Made by a program: the position numbers and the translations under genes. A stretch of 64,000 bases of DNA from the NCBI GenBank assembly GCA_003164785.1, contig PLUE01000062.1, positions 248,001 through 312,000 on the forward strand, written 5' to 3'. The notes beneath the pieces were generated by a model that worked only from the letters and a program-made list of their open reading frames with translations, was not told where the DNA came from and made no database searches. Origin of the DNA: Gammaproteobacteria bacterium. Lineage in GTDB: Bacteria > Pseudomonadota > Gammaproteobacteria > Steroidobacterales > Steroidobacteraceae. Positions 50,275 through 60,424 of this stretch are shown here, in pieces. Position 1 is the stretch's first letter. The number at the start of each line of letters is the position of its first letter.

Positions 50275-51230
50275 GCGTCGTCAGCGGATTTCAGCAGGGC
50301 CGACACGAAATCAGACGCGTTGAACACACCGAAATCTTCGGTTTGCTCTCCGACGCCCACGAATCGAATGGGAATGTTCAGCTTCTGCGCAATGGCGAGC
50401 ACGACACCCCCTTTGGCCGTGCCGTCGAGCTTGGTAATCACGAGCCCCGTGACCCCCAGGCCCTTGTTGAACTCCTGTGCTTGCGCAATGGCGTTCTGCC
50501 CGATGGTGCCGTCCAGCACCAATAGCACCTCGTGCGGCGCCGTGGGGTCGATCCGCCCTAGCACGCGCTTGACCTTCTTGAGTTCGTCCATCAGATGGGT
50601 CTGGGTATGCAGGCGTCCGGCCGTGTCGGCGATCAGCACGTCGATGTTGCGGGCCTTCGCCGCCTGCAAGCCGTCGAAGATCACCGCGGCGGGCTCTGCA
50701 CCGGCTTGTTGCGCGATGATCGGTACCTTGTTTCGGTCGGCCCAGACCTCGAGTTGCTCGCGTGCTGCGGCGCGGAAGGTGTCGCCGGCGGCCAGCATGA
50801 CGCTGCGCCGCTCCGCCAGAAGTCGATGGGCCAGTTTACCGATGGTGGTGGTCTTCCCGGCGCCGTTGATGCCGACGACCAAGATCACGTACGGCTTGAT
50901 CCGCGAATCGATGACCAGCGGCTGTTCGACGGGCTTCAGGATTTCCAGCATGGCGGCGTGCAGCGCTTTCAACAGCGCGTCGACGTCATCGAGTTCCTTG
51001 CGCGCCACGCGCTTGCGAAGATCGTCGAGGATGCGGGTGGTGGCCTCGATGCCGACATCCGCGGTGATGAGCCGCGTTTCGAGTTCGTCCAGGATCTCCG
51101 CATCGATCTTGCGGCCGCCGGGCAGCAATTCCTTGATGTCGGTGGTGAGCCATGCGGGCCCGGTGTTGATCTTGGTGCGCAGGCGTTTGAAAAAGCCGCG
51201 CACGCCGGATTTTTCGGATTCGTTCGTCAT
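50271..51230 (-). CDS. ftsY: Signal-recognition-particle receptor FtsY
   Basis: The ATG at 51230 is preferred over the GTG two codons earlier, giving 319 residues. The NG domain has GINGAGKTTTIGKLAHRLLA (G1), DTFRAAAREQLEVWADR, DTAGRLHTQTHLMDELKKV and TKLDGTAKGGVVLAIA, all diagnostic of FtsY. The acidic N-terminal A domain of E. coli FtsY is nearly absent here, as in many bacteria. It docks ribosome-SRP complexes at the membrane. It is divergent from rsmD, as in E. coli. Confidence 0.97.
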   Translation of the reverse strand: MTNESEKSGVRGFFKRLRTKINTGPAWLTTDIKELLPGGRKIDAEILDELETRLITADVGIEATTRILDDLRKRVARKELDDVDALLKALHAAMLEILKPVEQPLVIDSRIKPYVILVVGINGAGKTTTIGKLAHRLLAERRSVMLAAGDTFRAAAREQLEVWADRNKVPIIAQQAGAEPAAVIFDGLQAAKARNIDVLIADTAGRLHTQTHLMDELKKVKRVLGRIDPTAPHEVLLVLDGTIGQNAIAQAQEFNKGLGVTGLVITKLDGTAKGGVVLAIAQKLNIPIRFVGVGEQTEDFGVFNASDFVSALLKSADDA

Positions 51231-51308
51231 GGGCACAGGAAAAGGGCGCTGCCGCGCGCCCCGGGTTCGTTAATCATGGGACCGCGAGCTTACCAGCCTC
51301 CGCAGGGT

Positions 51309-51968
51309 ATGATGCCGCCCGTGACACCCTCCAAACCCCCAAAACCCCACTCGTCGGCCAAACCTCCCACCGAGGGCCGCAATTCCGTCCGAATCATCGC
51401 CGGCACGTGGCGTGGTCGGCGCGTGAGTTTCCCCGACATGCCCGGCCTGCGGCCGACCCCAGATCGTGTCCGCGAGACCCTGTTCAACTGGCTGCAGCAA
51501 TCCATCGCGGGTGCGCGCTGTCTGGACCTGTTCGCGGGCTCCGGTGCCCTCGGGCTCGAAGCCTTGTCCCGAGGGGCGAAGGTCGCCATCTTCGTGGAGC
51601 AGGCGCAGCTGGCTGCCCGGGCGCTGCAGGCGGAACTCACGCGCTTCGGCGGTACGTCGAAGTCCCGCGTGGTCGAGATGGGCGCATCGCGCTTTTTGCG
51701 CAGCCCCAGCGAGCCCTTCGGCGGCGCTTTCGACGTGGTCTTCGTGGATCCGCCCTTCGGCAAGGATGCCTTGGTCGACTACATTCCGTTGCTCGACGCG
51801 GGGAACTGGCTCAAGCCCGGCGGCTTGGTTTACCTGGAGTGCGAGAAGGCGGCGGGAGCGCCGTTGCTGCCCTCACACTGGGAATTGCTCAAATCGAAGT
51901 CGGCCGGTGAGGTGGGTTATCATCTGGCGCGCGTCAATGCGCGGCTGGCGAGCGAAAAACCTGGGTGA
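51309..51968 (+). CDS. rsmD: 16S rRNA (guanine-966-N2)-methyltransferase RsmD
   Basis: The track start (50595) is inside ftsY on the other strand. ATG 51309, preceded by GCAGGG, gives 219 residues; 51276 is an alternative. Core motifs are [58 protein letters not shown] (motif I) and [10 protein letters not shown] (catalytic DPPF). It methylates G966 of 16S rRNA. The stop overlaps the coaD ATG (TGATG). Confidence 0.95.
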   Translation: MMPPVTPSKPPKPHSSAKPPTEGRNSVRIIAGTWRGRRVSFPDMPGLRPTPDRVRETLFNWLQQSIAGARCLDLFAGSGALGLEALSRGAKVAIFVEQAQLAARALQAELTRFGGTSKSRVVEMGASRFLRSPSEPFGGAFDVVFVDPPFGKDALVDYIPLLDAGNWLKPGGLVYLECEKAAGAPLLPSHWELLKSKSAGEVGYHLARVNARLASEKPG

Positions 51969-52453
51969 TGAACAAAAGAAACGCTGTATACCCTGGCACC
52001 TTCGATCCGATGACCAATGGGCATCACGACTTGGTTCGGCGGGCGGCCAGTATTTTCGACCGGTTGGTCGTTGCGGTGGCGGCGAACCCCAACAAGGCGC
52101 CGATGTTTTCGCTGGAACAACGGGTCGATATGGCGCGTCGGGTGCTCGCCGACGTACACAATGTGGAAGTGAAGGGCTACGTTGGGCTTACCGTGGATTT
52201 CGCCCGTCAGAACGGTCTTTCGGTGATCGTGCGCGGCCTGCGGGCCGTCTCGGACTTCGAATTCGAATTCCAATTGGCTAATATGAGCCGTCATCTGACT
52301 CCGGAAATCGAGTCGGTGTTCATGACGCCCCAGGAGCAATACACATTCATTTCCTCGACCTTGGTTCGCGAGATCGCCGTCTTGGGCGGCAATGTCTCGG
52401 AGTTCGTGCATCCCATCGTCGAGGTCGAACTCAAGCGGCACCGCAAGCTTTGA
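51968..52453 (+). CDS. coaD: Phosphopantetheine adenylyltransferase
   Basis: The ATG at 51968 overlaps the rsmD stop; the product has 161 residues, the normal family length. [19 protein letters not shown] carries the TxGH-type nucleotidyl-transfer motif, [20 protein letters not shown] is the substrate loop, and [14 protein letters not shown] the second ATP-binding motif. It makes dephospho-CoA from 4'-phosphopantetheine and ATP. It is followed without a gap by the ggt reading frame. Confidence 0.97.
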   Translation: MNKRNAVYPGTFDPMTNGHHDLVRRAASIFDRLVVAVAANPNKAPMFSLEQRVDMARRVLADVHNVEVKGYVGLTVDFARQNGLSVIVRGLRAVSDFEFEFQLANMSRHLTPEIESVFMTPQEQYTFISSTLVREIAVLGGNVSEFVHPIVEVELKRHRKL

Positions 52454-54198
52454 CGGGCTTTGGTGGGGATCCGATAGCCCACCGTTCGGTTTTCCGCGCC
52501 CGGTTGGCGATCGCCGCCGGCCTCCTGCTGCTGAACACGGCGGGCTCTCCCTTCGCCTTCGCCGATGCCGGCGGCGCACAGACCGCCCCGACGGCCGCTC
52601 ACAAGGGCGCCATCGCGAGCGCCTATCCGCTGGCGAGCGAAGCGGGCGAAGAAGTGCTCGCCAAAGGCGGCAATGCATTCGACGCCGCCGTGGCGGTATC
52701 CGCCGCGCTGGCGGTCGTCGAACCGAGCAGTTCAGGGTTGGGAGGGGGCGGGTTTTATCTGCTGCATCGCCAGACGGACGGTCGCGAGACCATGCTGGAT
52801 GCGCGCGAAAAGGCCCCGGGTGCAGCCACGCGCGACATGTATCTGGACAAGGCCGGCAACCCGATCGTCAACGCATCCATCGACGGGCCGCTGGCCGCGG
52901 GGATCCCGGGCGAACCCGCGGTGTTTGAATACCTGGCCCGCAAGTTCGGCCGGCTGCCGCTCAAGGTGAGCCTGCAGCCGGCGATCCGCCTGGCGCGCGA
53001 CGGTTTCCCCCTGTACGGGCGGCTGCAGGGCGGCATCCGGTTCAAACGCGAAGGCCTGCTCCGCTCGCCGGACGCGGCCAAGGTGTTTCTGACGGCTGAT
53101 GGCGGTGTCCCCGAACTGGGTGCGGTCATCAAGCAACCGGACCTCGCGAGGACCTTGGAGGTCATTGCCGAGCTGGGCGCGAAAGGCTTCTATGCCGGCC
53201 GCGTCGCGCAGGATTTGGTGAGCGGGGTGCGGGCCGGCGGCGGAATCTGGACGCTGGCGGATCTGGCGTCGTACAAGGTCATCGAGCGCAAGCCATTGGT
53301 CGGCAACTACCTTGGAGCGCGGATCGTGTCCGCATCGCCGCCGTCATCGGGCGGCGTTGCCGTGGTGGATGCGCTCAATATTCTCTCGGGTTATGACTTG
53401 CATGCGCTGGACTCGGCGACGCGCAAGCACCTGGTGATCGAAGCGATGCGCCGCGCGTACCGGGACCGGGCGCTATACCTGGGCGATCCTGATTTCGTGA
53501 AGATGCCGTTGCCTCAGCTCGTCAATACGGATTACGCGGCCGGACAACGCTCCAGCATTCGCCTCGACAAGGCGATGCCGAGCGACATGTTGCCGGGCAT
53601 CGAGGCCGAGCACGTGGGCATGCACACCACACATTTCTCGGTGTTGGATGCTGCAGGCAACCGGGTCGCGGCCACCATCTCGATCAACTTGTTTTTCGGG
53701 TCGGGCTACATGGCGCCCAAAACCGGCGTGCTGCTCAACGACACCATGGACGATTTCTCGGTCAAGCCGGGCGCCCCCAATGCATTTGGTCTGGTCGGCA
53801 ATGCGGCGAACGCGATCGCGCCCAACAAGCGCAGTCTGTCGAGCATGGCGCCGAGCTTCATCGAGACGCCGAAGGGCATGATGATCATCGGCACGCCGGG
53901 AGGCGCCTACATCATCAGCATGGTATTGCTGGGAACCCTCGATTACCTCGACGGCATGACGGCGGCCGATATCGTCAAGGATCCGCGCTATCACCACCAG
54001 TACCTGCCCGACGTGGTGGACTACGAAAAGGGTGCGCTGTCGGAGACCGAGATCTATCGCCTCAAGGGGATGGGCCACGATCTGAAGGAAGGTGATCGGC
54101 GGTGGGGCAACATGCAGGTGATCACCTGGGACTACGCCAGCGGCAAAGTGGAGGCGGCGTCCGATCCTCGAGGCGAAGGCGAAGGCTTGGTCTACTGA
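52450..54198 (+). CDS. ggt: Gamma-glutamyltransferase
   Basis: The first in-frame start is a TTG overlapping the coaD stop; TTG 52504 is possible, and no good ribosome site favours either. The signal peptide ([21 protein letters not shown]) sends it to the periplasm. The 582-residue precursor has [20 protein letters not shown] and [15 protein letters not shown]. The autocleavage site is [18 protein letters not shown], where a Thr becomes the small-subunit N-terminus and nucleophile; [15 protein letters not shown] follows. It hydrolyses or transfers gamma-glutamyl groups, for example from glutathione. Confidence 0.93.
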   Translation: MTGFGGDPIAHRSVFRARLAIAAGLLLLNTAGSPFAFADAGGAQTAPTAAHKGAIASAYPLASEAGEEVLAKGGNAFDAAVAVSAALAVVEPSSSGLGGGGFYLLHRQTDGRETMLDAREKAPGAATRDMYLDKAGNPIVNASIDGPLAAGIPGEPAVFEYLARKFGRLPLKVSLQPAIRLARDGFPLYGRLQGGIRFKREGLLRSPDAAKVFLTADGGVPELGAVIKQPDLARTLEVIAELGAKGFYAGRVAQDLVSGVRAGGGIWTLADLASYKVIERKPLVGNYLGARIVSASPPSSGGVAVVDALNILSGYDLHALDSATRKHLVIEAMRRAYRDRALYLGDPDFVKMPLPQLVNTDYAAGQRSSIRLDKAMPSDMLPGIEAEHVGMHTTHFSVLDAAGNRVAATISINLFFGSGYMAPKTGVLLNDTMDDFSVKPGAPNAFGLVGNAANAIAPNKRSLSSMAPSFIETPKGMMIIGTPGGAYIISMVLLGTLDYLDGMTAADIVKDPRYHHQYLPDVVDYEKGALSETEIYRLKGMGHDLKEGDRRWGNMQVITWDYASGKVEAASDPRGEGEGLVY

Positions 54199-54258
54199 GC
54201 GTTGCCGGCGCGGTGTCCCGGCGCTTTGGGCCCGTCGACATCAGCAAGGCGAGCCGGT

Positions 54259-55074
54259 TCATTTCTGACACGTCGAACACCAGTAGGTCGACCGCTGCCC
54301 CTGGAGAAACTGCTTCACCGGCCCCTTGCATACGCGGCAGGCTTTGCCTTTTCGCTCGTACACGAACAGCTGCTGCCTGAAATACCCGGGGATCCCGTCC
54401 GCGTTGACGTAATCGCGAAGCGTGGTGCCGCCGATGTCGATGGCCGCCGCCAGCACTTCTTTGATCGCGCGCGTGAGCGCGCCGGCCTGCGCGCGGGTCA
54501 GGCGACCGGCAGGCTTGCGCGGCGAAATGCCGGCGCGAAATAGCGCCTCGCTGGCGTAGATGTTCCCGACGCCGACCACCACCCGGGAGTTCATGATGAA
54601 TTGCTTGATCGCGACCGCCCGCCGCCGCGTGGTTCGATGGAGATAGTCGCTGTCGAAGGATTCGCTGAGGGGCTCCGGCGCCAGCTTCGCCAGGAGCGGA
54701 TGTGCGGCTGGGTCAGTGTCGGTCCAGTGAGCGCTGCCGAAGCGGCGGGGATCGTGGAAGCGCAACACCTTTCCGGAATCCAGCACGATATCCCAGTGGT
54801 CGTGCCCTTTCGGGGTCGTGTCGGCGTCCAGAATACGCAGACTACCCGACATGCCGAGATGCAGGATCAGCGTGCCCGCGTCGAATCCGATGAGGATGTA
54901 CTTGGCCCGCCGCTCGACACGACGCACGACCTGCTGCCGAAGGGACTCTTCGAGGTGGGCGGCGATCGGCCAGCGGAGGCGGCGATCGCGGATCACCACG
55001 TCGATCACGCGCCGGCCCAACAGGGCAGGCGCGATGCCTCGGCGCGTAGTCTCGACTTCCGGAAGCTCGGGCAT
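54259..55074 (-). CDS. mutM: Formamidopyrimidine-DNA glycosylase
   Basis: The 271-residue protein begins MPELPEVETTRRGIAPALLG, with catalytic Pro2 and Glu3, then RRAKYILIGFDAGTLILHLG (Lys), GVGNIYASEALFRAGISP and a C-terminal zinc finger (CRVCKGPVKQF then WCSTC). It removes oxidised purines such as 8-oxoguanine from DNA. It runs convergently to ggt, with about 60 bases between stops, and lies 29 bases downstream of rpmG in the same direction. Confidence 0.97.
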   Translation of the reverse strand: MPELPEVETTRRGIAPALLGRRVIDVVIRDRRLRWPIAAHLEESLRQQVVRRVERRAKYILIGFDAGTLILHLGMSGSLRILDADTTPKGHDHWDIVLDSGKVLRFHDPRRFGSAHWTDTDPAAHPLLAKLAPEPLSESFDSDYLHRTTRRRAVAIKQFIMNSRVVVGVGNIYASEALFRAGISPRKPAGRLTRAQAGALTRAIKEVLAAAIDIGGTTLRDYVNADGIPGYFRQQLFVYERKGKACRVCKGPVKQFLQGQRSTYWCSTCQK

Positions 55075-55103
55075 GGTTCAACCCGCCCAAGACCAGAAGC
55101 GAG

Positions 55104-55259
55104 TTACTTGATCTTCGATTCCTTGTACGGCACGTGCTTGCGCACCACCGGATCGAATTTCTTGGTCTCCATCTTGTCGGGATGAAGCCGCTTGTTCTTC
55201 GTGGTCGTGTAGAAATGCCCGGTTCCGGCCGAAGAGATCAATTTGATTTTATCGCGCAT
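55104..55259 (-). CDS. rpmG: 50S ribosomal protein L33
   Basis: This gene is too short for the ORF track and was translated by hand. The minus-strand ATG at 55259 opens a 51-residue frame ([51 protein letters not shown]) ending in TAA at 55104. It is the Cys-free, zinc-independent form of L33. It starts 11 bases after the rpmB stop in the usual rpmB-rpmG pair. Confidence 0.97.
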   Translation of the reverse strand: MRDKIKLISSAGTGHFYTTTKNKRLHPDKMETKKFDPVVRKHVPYKESKIK

Positions 55260-55270
55260 GGAGAAGCTCC

Positions 55271-55507
55271 TTAAACCTTGACGCCCTGGGCGCGCAGGTC
55301 GGCAACGACCACGTCGACGCCACGCTTTTCGATGGTTCGCAGGCCGCGAGTCGTCACCCGCAGGCTGACGAAGCGCTTCTCGCTTTCAAGCCAGAACCGA
55401 TGAGTGTGCAAGTTCGGCAAAAACCGGCGGCGTTTGCGATTATTCGCGTGGGAAACCGTATTACCCGTTTTCGGGCCCTTACCCGTGACCTGGCAGACTC
55501 GTGACAT
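55271..55507 (-). CDS. rpmB: 50S ribosomal protein L28
   Basis: The 78-residue basic protein starts [20 protein letters not shown] and continues [20 protein letters not shown], as in L28 of gammaproteobacteria. It is transcribed on the minus strand with rpmG and probably mutM from a promoter at 55549-55577. Confidence 0.97.
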   Translation of the reverse strand: MSRVCQVTGKGPKTGNTVSHANNRKRRRFLPNLHTHRFWLESEKRFVSLRVTTRGLRTIEKRGVDVVVADLRAQGVKV

Positions 55508-55548
55508 GGCTTAGACCTTTGGACTTGAACACATAGGGACAGCCGCGT

Positions 55549-55577
55549 TTTATACCAGGGTGCTTGCGGATCGGCAA
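55549..55577 (-). promoter_or_regulatory. Sigma-70-type promoter of rpmB-rpmG with extended -10
   Basis: On the minus strand TTGCCG (55572-55577) and TATAAA (55549-55554) are 17 bases apart, and the -10 is preceded by TGG, an extended -10. The rpmB ATG is about 40 bases downstream. Confidence 0.75.
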
Positions 55578-55710
55578 CGATTGTTGACGCAGTTATCAAT
55601 TAAAGCCCCGGCAAGGGTGACGGCGATCCTGTCGGTAAGCTATATTTTTCATATACTTAACATTACACCCGGGCGCAGCCAGTGTACCGCGCCAATTAGG
55701 ATTGCGAGCC

Positions 55711-58700
55711 TTGATAAACGACCGTCCAGCCCACGCTTCCGCGCCGATTGCCGCAGAGCACGCGAGTTTTCTCGCTGGCGGTGGAGACATGGGGGCACTT
55801 CTGCGTGCGTACGACTGGCACGACACTACGCTTGGCGCGCCGCAGCATTGGCCGCAGAGCCTGAAGACCGCGCTTCGGATCATGCTGACCTCCCGCCAGC
55901 CCATCTGGGTCGGCTGGGGCCGTGAACTAACCTTTTTTTACAATGATGCCTATAAAGCCATCATCGGCGGAAAGCATCCGCGGGCGCTGGGACGACCCAC
56001 CTCCGAGGTTTGGCGCGAGATTTGGGCCGAAATCGGACCCTTGCTGGCGACCGCCATGGGTGGCAGCGAAGGTACTTACGTCGAAGAGCAGCTGCTCATC
56101 ATGGAGCGCAACGGCTACCCGGAGGAGACTTACTACACCTTTTCGTACAGCCCCATTCCGGACGACGACGGCAGTGCCGGCGGGATCATTTGCGCGAATA
56201 CCGACGACACCAAGCGAGTCATCGGCGAGCGGCAACTCACCTTGCTTCGCGACCTGTCCGCGGCGACCTCGCGCAAGCAATCTTCGAAGGAGGTCTGCTC
56301 GGATGCGGCGTTGGCGCTGGCCACCAACCCGCTCGATTTGCCGTTTGCGATGATTTACATGGCCCACGACGACATCGGTACGCTTTCGCTGGTCGGTTTC
56401 TCGGGGATACCGGCGAGCCATGCGGCGTTGCCCACCCTGATGGCGTCCGACAGCACAGCGCCCTGGCCGATCGACGCGGTGTTCCGCAGCCAGGAACTTC
56501 AGATCGTCGACAAACTCGGCGGCAAATTCTCGCAACCGCTGCCCACCGGTGCGTGGCACGAACCGGTATCACAGGTGGCGTTGCTGCCGATTCTGCCGGC
56601 CGGCGATGCCGGGCGGCGCGGCGTACTGATCGTTGGTTTGAATCCCTTCCGGCTGTTCGACGGCGGGTATCGCGACTTTTTGGGGCTCGTCACCGGCCAG
56701 GTGGCGGCGGCGGTGGCCGACGCCGACGCCTATGAACAAGAACGTCGGCGGGCCGAATCTCTGGCCGAAATTGACCGTGCAAAGACGGCGTTTTTCTCGA
56801 ATGTCAGCCACGAATTCCGCACGCCGCTCACGCTGATGCTCGGCCCGCTGGAAGAATCGCTTGCTCAGGGCGAAGTGCTGAGCCCGCAGGAACTGGAGCG
56901 GGTGACCGTGGTGCATCGCAATGCCATGCGGCTCCTGAAGCTCGTCAACTCGTTATTGGATTTTTCGCGCATCGAGGCCGGGCGCGCGCAGGCCAAATTC
57001 GAACCCACCGACCTGTCTGCGCTCACCCGTGAGCTTGCGAGCAACTTTCGCTCCGCGACCGAGAAGGCTGGGCTGGCCCTCAGCATCGACTGCTCGCCCC
57101 TGGCGGAACCCGTCTATGTGGATCGGGACATGTGGGAAAAGATCGTTCTCAATTTGTTGTCGAACGCCTTCAAGTTCACTTTCGAAGGCGCCATCCACGT
57201 TGCCGTTCAAGCGTATGGCCGCTCGGCGCAACTAATGGTCACGGATACGGGCACGGGTATATCCGACGCGGAATTGCCGCGGCTGTTCGAGCGATTCCAC
57301 CGCATCGAGGGTGTGAGGGGCCGTAGCTTCGAAGGCAGCGGCATCGGGCTCGCGCTCGTCAAGGAATTGGTGGAGACCCAGGGCGGGACGATTCGCGCCG
57401 AAAGCGAGTTGGGACGGGGGACGAGCTTCTACATCAACCTCCCTCTTGGGACGGCGCATATTCCCGCGGGACGAATTCGCGACGAAGGCGGGCACCATTC
57501 GAGCGCCGCCATCTCGCAGGCATTCGTCGAGGAGGCGCTGCGCTGGCTGCCAGACGGGGGACCTTCCAGAGAGGTTGGCGCGGAGCTTCAGGCTCTGGGC
57601 GCCGAGCCCGTGCGGACTGAAACGGAGTCGAGGTCGCGTATCTTGATTGTCGACGACAATGCGGACATGCGCGACTATATGACGCGGCTCCTCGGCCCGA
57701 GACACACGTGCATCGCAGTCGAGGATGGCCAGGCAGCTCTGGAAGCCATCCGCTCGAACCGACCTGATCTGGTACTGACGGACATCATGATGCCGCGGCT
57801 CGACGGCTTCGGTCTCATCAAGGCGCTTCGCGAAGATGCCCGGTTGCGCGACCTTCCCATCATCGTCATTTCAGCCCGAGCCGGGGAAGAGTCCAGTGTC
57901 GAGGGATTGGCTGCGGGCGCGGACGACTATCTGGTCAAGCCCTTTGCGGCGAGAGAATTGATTGCCCGTGTCGATGGCGCGTTGGCCATGGCACGCGTAC
58001 GCCGCACGATGGGCGAGGCGTTGCGCGAGGAGGCGCGTTCGCTCGAGATCCTGAATCAGGTGGGGGCGGCCGTCGCCGCCGAACTCGATCTTGGCCGCGC
58101 AGTCCAGGTGGTGACCGATGCGGCGACCGAGCTGACGGGCGCCGCATTCGGTTCATTCTTCTACAACGTACTCGACGAGCGTGGCGAGAGCTACATGCTC
58201 TACGCGTTGTCGGGCGTATCGCGCAACGCGGTTGCGGGCTTCCCCATGCCGCGTAAGACGGCATTGTTCGCACCGACCTTTGCCGGGCAAGGCATCGTGC
58301 GCGTGGACGATGTTCGTCAACATCCTGACTACGGCAGGAGCGAGCCGCATTTCGGCATGCCCAAAGGACACTTTGCCGTGCGTAGTTACCTCAGTGCGCC
58401 CGTGGTGTCGCGTTCCGGGGAGGTCTTGGGAGCGCTTCTCTTCGGCCATCCCGAGCCTGGGATGTTTAGCTCCCGCGCCGAGCGGTTGCTCGGCGGCATC
58501 GCGTCACAGGCGGCCATCGCCATCGACAATGCGCGGCTTTATCAAGCGGCACAAACGGAAATCTCCGTGCGTGCGCGCACCGAGGCGGCGCTGCGGGAAA
58601 GCGAAGAGCGCCAGCTGAAACTCAATCATTCCCTCGAGGCCATCGTCGCGGAGCGCACGGAAGAACTCGAGGCGGCGAACGAGGAATTGCGCGCAGAGGC

Positions 58701-60303
58701 CGAGGAGCGCGAGAAGATCGAACACGTTTTACGGCAATCGCAGAAAATGGAGGCTGTCGGCAAGTTGACCGGCGGCATCGCTCACGACTTCAACAATCTG
58801 CTGCAGGTGATCGGCGGCAACCTGCAGCTGTTGGTCAAGGACGTTGCCGGCAGCGAGAAGGCGGAACAGCGCTTGCGCAACGCGCTCGCGGGCGTGTCGC
58901 GAGGCTCGAAGCTCGCATCCCAGTTGCTTGCCTTCGGCCGCCGCCAGCCCCTGGCTCCAAAGGTCGTCAATCTCGGTCGATTCATTCGCGGACTCGACGA
59001 CCTGTTGCGCCATGCGCTGGGTGACGGCGTGGAAATCGAGACGGTGATATCCGGGGGGCTGTGGAACACACTGGTCGATACCTCGCAGGCCGAGAATGTG
59101 ATATTGAATCTCGCCATCAATGCGCGCGACGCGATGAACGGTCACGGCAAGTTGACCATCGAGGCGGGCAACGCGTCATTGTCGGACGAGTATGCGGCGC
59201 ATCATGGCGACGTCCGGGCCGGACAGTACGTGATGCTGGCGGTGACCGATACCGGCTGCGGCATGACACCCGAAATCATGGAACAGGTGTTCGAGCCGTT
59301 CTTTACGACCAAGCCGGAAGGCCGGGGAACGGGCCTGGGCTTGAGCATGGTGTACGGGTTCGTCAAACAATCGGACGGCCACATCAAGCTGTACAGCGAA
59401 CCTGGCCAGGGCACGACGATTCGGCTCTATTTGCCGCGCATTTACGGCGTCGAGGATGTCGTCGTCGAGGTCGATGCGGGGCCGGTGACGGGCGGCACGG
59501 AGACCGTGCTCGTGGTCGAGGATGACGAGGAAGTGCGTGTAACGGTGGTCGACCTGCTTACCGATCTTGGATACCGCGTGCTCAAGGCGCGCGACGCCCA
59601 GAGTGCTCTCGCCATCGTCGAGAGCGGCGCCGCCATCGATCTGCTGTTCACCGATGTGGTGATGCCCGGACCCGTGCGCAGCCCCGAGCTTGCCCGTCAA
59701 GCGCGGATCCGGCTGCCTGAAATCGCCGTGCTGTTCACCTCGGGATATACCGACAATGCCATCGTGCACGGCGGCCGATTGGACCAGGGAATCGAGCTGC
59801 TGAGCAAGCCCTATACCCGGGAAGCGCTGGCGCGCAAGGTTCGTCACGTGCTGCGAAACCAACTGCAGCGAACGTCGGACTCGGCCAGCCGCCGGCGAGA
59901 GGATTCCGCGACGGATGGTCGATCGCGTAGCTTGAATATTCTCTTCGTGGAAGATGACGAACTCATTCGAATGGCGACGGTGGATATGCTGAAGGGCCTC
60001 GGTCATGTGGTGTTCGATGCGGGCGACGCGCCGACGGCCCTGAGCATTCTCGATCATGCGGTCATCGACGTGTTGATGACCGACCTCGGCCTGCCCGGCA
60101 TGTCCGGAGGCAGGCTTGCAGCCGAAGCGACCCGTCTGAGGCCCGGTTTGAACGTGATTTTCGCCACCGGAGCCGACGCCCCGCCACCCTGCGTGGATGG
60201 GCAGCCGTCGGCCGAGAGCGCCGTGATGCTTCACAAGCCCTATGACGCACTCGCCTTGGAGTCGGTCTTGCAGGCGGTGGCCGAAAGACGCACGAGTCCT
60301 TAG
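55711..60303 (+). CDS. Hybrid sensor kinase with two kinase cores, two GAF, one PAS and three receivers
   Basis: AGGA 9 bases before the TTG at 55711 favours it over the TTG at 55702; ATG 55789 is a later alternative. The 1530-residue protein has a PAS domain (about 30-175, LGAPQHWPQSLKTALRIMLT), GAF1 (about 185-345), and a first kinase core (SHEFRTPL with His about 367; WEKIVLNLLSNAFKF; GSGIGLALVKELVE). Then come receiver 1 (Asp about 691, LTDIMMPRLDGF), GAF2 (about 780-950), a coiled coil, a second core (GGIAHDFNNLLQVIGGN, His about 1025; GRGTGLGLSMVYGFVKQ), receiver 2 (Asp about 1315) and receiver 3 (Asp about 1458, LMTDLGLPGMSGG). No membrane helix is seen, so it is a cytoplasmic multi-input phosphorelay. 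It stands between rpmB and radC, which are usually close. Confidence 0.92.
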   Translation: MINDRPAHASAPIAAEHASFLAGGGDMGALLRAYDWHDTTLGAPQHWPQSLKTALRIMLTSRQPIWVGWGRELTFFYNDAYKAIIGGKHPRALGRPTSEVWREIWAEIGPLLATAMGGSEGTYVEEQLLIMERNGYPEETYYTFSYSPIPDDDGSAGGIICANTDDTKRVIGERQLTLLRDLSAATSRKQSSKEVCSDAALALATNPLDLPFAMIYMAHDDIGTLSLVGFSGIPASHAALPTLMASDSTAPWPIDAVFRSQELQIVDKLGGKFSQPLPTGAWHEPVSQVALLPILPAGDAGRRGVLIVGLNPFRLFDGGYRDFLGLVTGQVAAAVADADAYEQERRRAESLAEIDRAKTAFFSNVSHEFRTPLTLMLGPLEESLAQGEVLSPQELERVTVVHRNAMRLLKLVNSLLDFSRIEAGRAQAKFEPTDLSALTRELASNFRSATEKAGLALSIDCSPLAEPVYVDRDMWEKIVLNLLSNAFKFTFEGAIHVAVQAYGRSAQLMVTDTGTGISDAELPRLFERFHRIEGVRGRSFEGSGIGLALVKELVETQGGTIRAESELGRGTSFYINLPLGTAHIPAGRIRDEGGHHSSAAISQAFVEEALRWLPDGGPSREVGAELQALGAEPVRTETESRSRILIVDDNADMRDYMTRLLGPRHTCIAVEDGQAALEAIRSNRPDLVLTDIMMPRLDGFGLIKALREDARLRDLPIIVISARAGEESSVEGLAAGADDYLVKPFAARELIARVDGALAMARVRRTMGEALREEARSLEILNQVGAAVAAELDLGRAVQVVTDAATELTGAAFGSFFYNVLDERGESYMLYALSGVSRNAVAGFPMPRKTALFAPTFAGQGIVRVDDVRQHPDYGRSEPHFGMPKGHFAVRSYLSAPVVSRSGEVLGALLFGHPEPGMFSSRAERLLGGIASQAAIAIDNARLYQAAQTEISVRARTEAALRESEERQLKLNHSLEAIVAERTEELEAANEELRAEAEEREKIEHVLRQSQKMEAVGKLTGGIAHDFNNLLQVIGGNLQLLVKDVAGSEKAEQRLRNALAGVSRGSKLASQLLAFGRRQPLAPKVVNLGRFIRGLDDLLRHALGDGVEIETVISGGLWNTLVDTSQAENVILNLAINARDAMNGHGKLTIEAGNASLSDEYAAHHGDVRAGQYVMLAVTDTGCGMTPEIMEQVFEPFFTTKPEGRGTGLGLSMVYGFVKQSDGHIKLYSEPGQGTTIRLYLPRIYGVEDVVVEVDAGPVTGGTETVLVVEDDEEVRVTVVDLLTDLGYRVLKARDAQSALAIVESGAAIDLLFTDVVMPGPVRSPELARQARIRLPEIAVLFTSGYTDNAIVHGGRLDQGIELLSKPYTREALARKVRHVLRNQLQRTSDSASRRREDSATDGRSRSLNILFVEDDELIRMATVDMLKGLGHVVFDAGDAPTALSILDHAVIDVLMTDLGLPGMSGGRLAAEATRLRPGLNVIFATGADAPPPCVDGQPSAESAVMLHKPYDALALESVLQAVAERRTSP

Positions 60304-60424
60304 GCGGGAGCGCAGAGAACTATGCATTCAACTTGACATGTGAGAATGCGACTCGATCCTCCAGCACGACGCTCCAGGTGTCCGCGAAGTAACAGAGACG
60401 ACGGTCTCTTCCACGAGCATCGGG

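Noticed and set aside
59176-60327. 383-residue minus-strand ORF opposite the kinase receivers
   Set aside because: It is antisense to well-conserved ATPase and receiver domains, with no ribosome site or motif.
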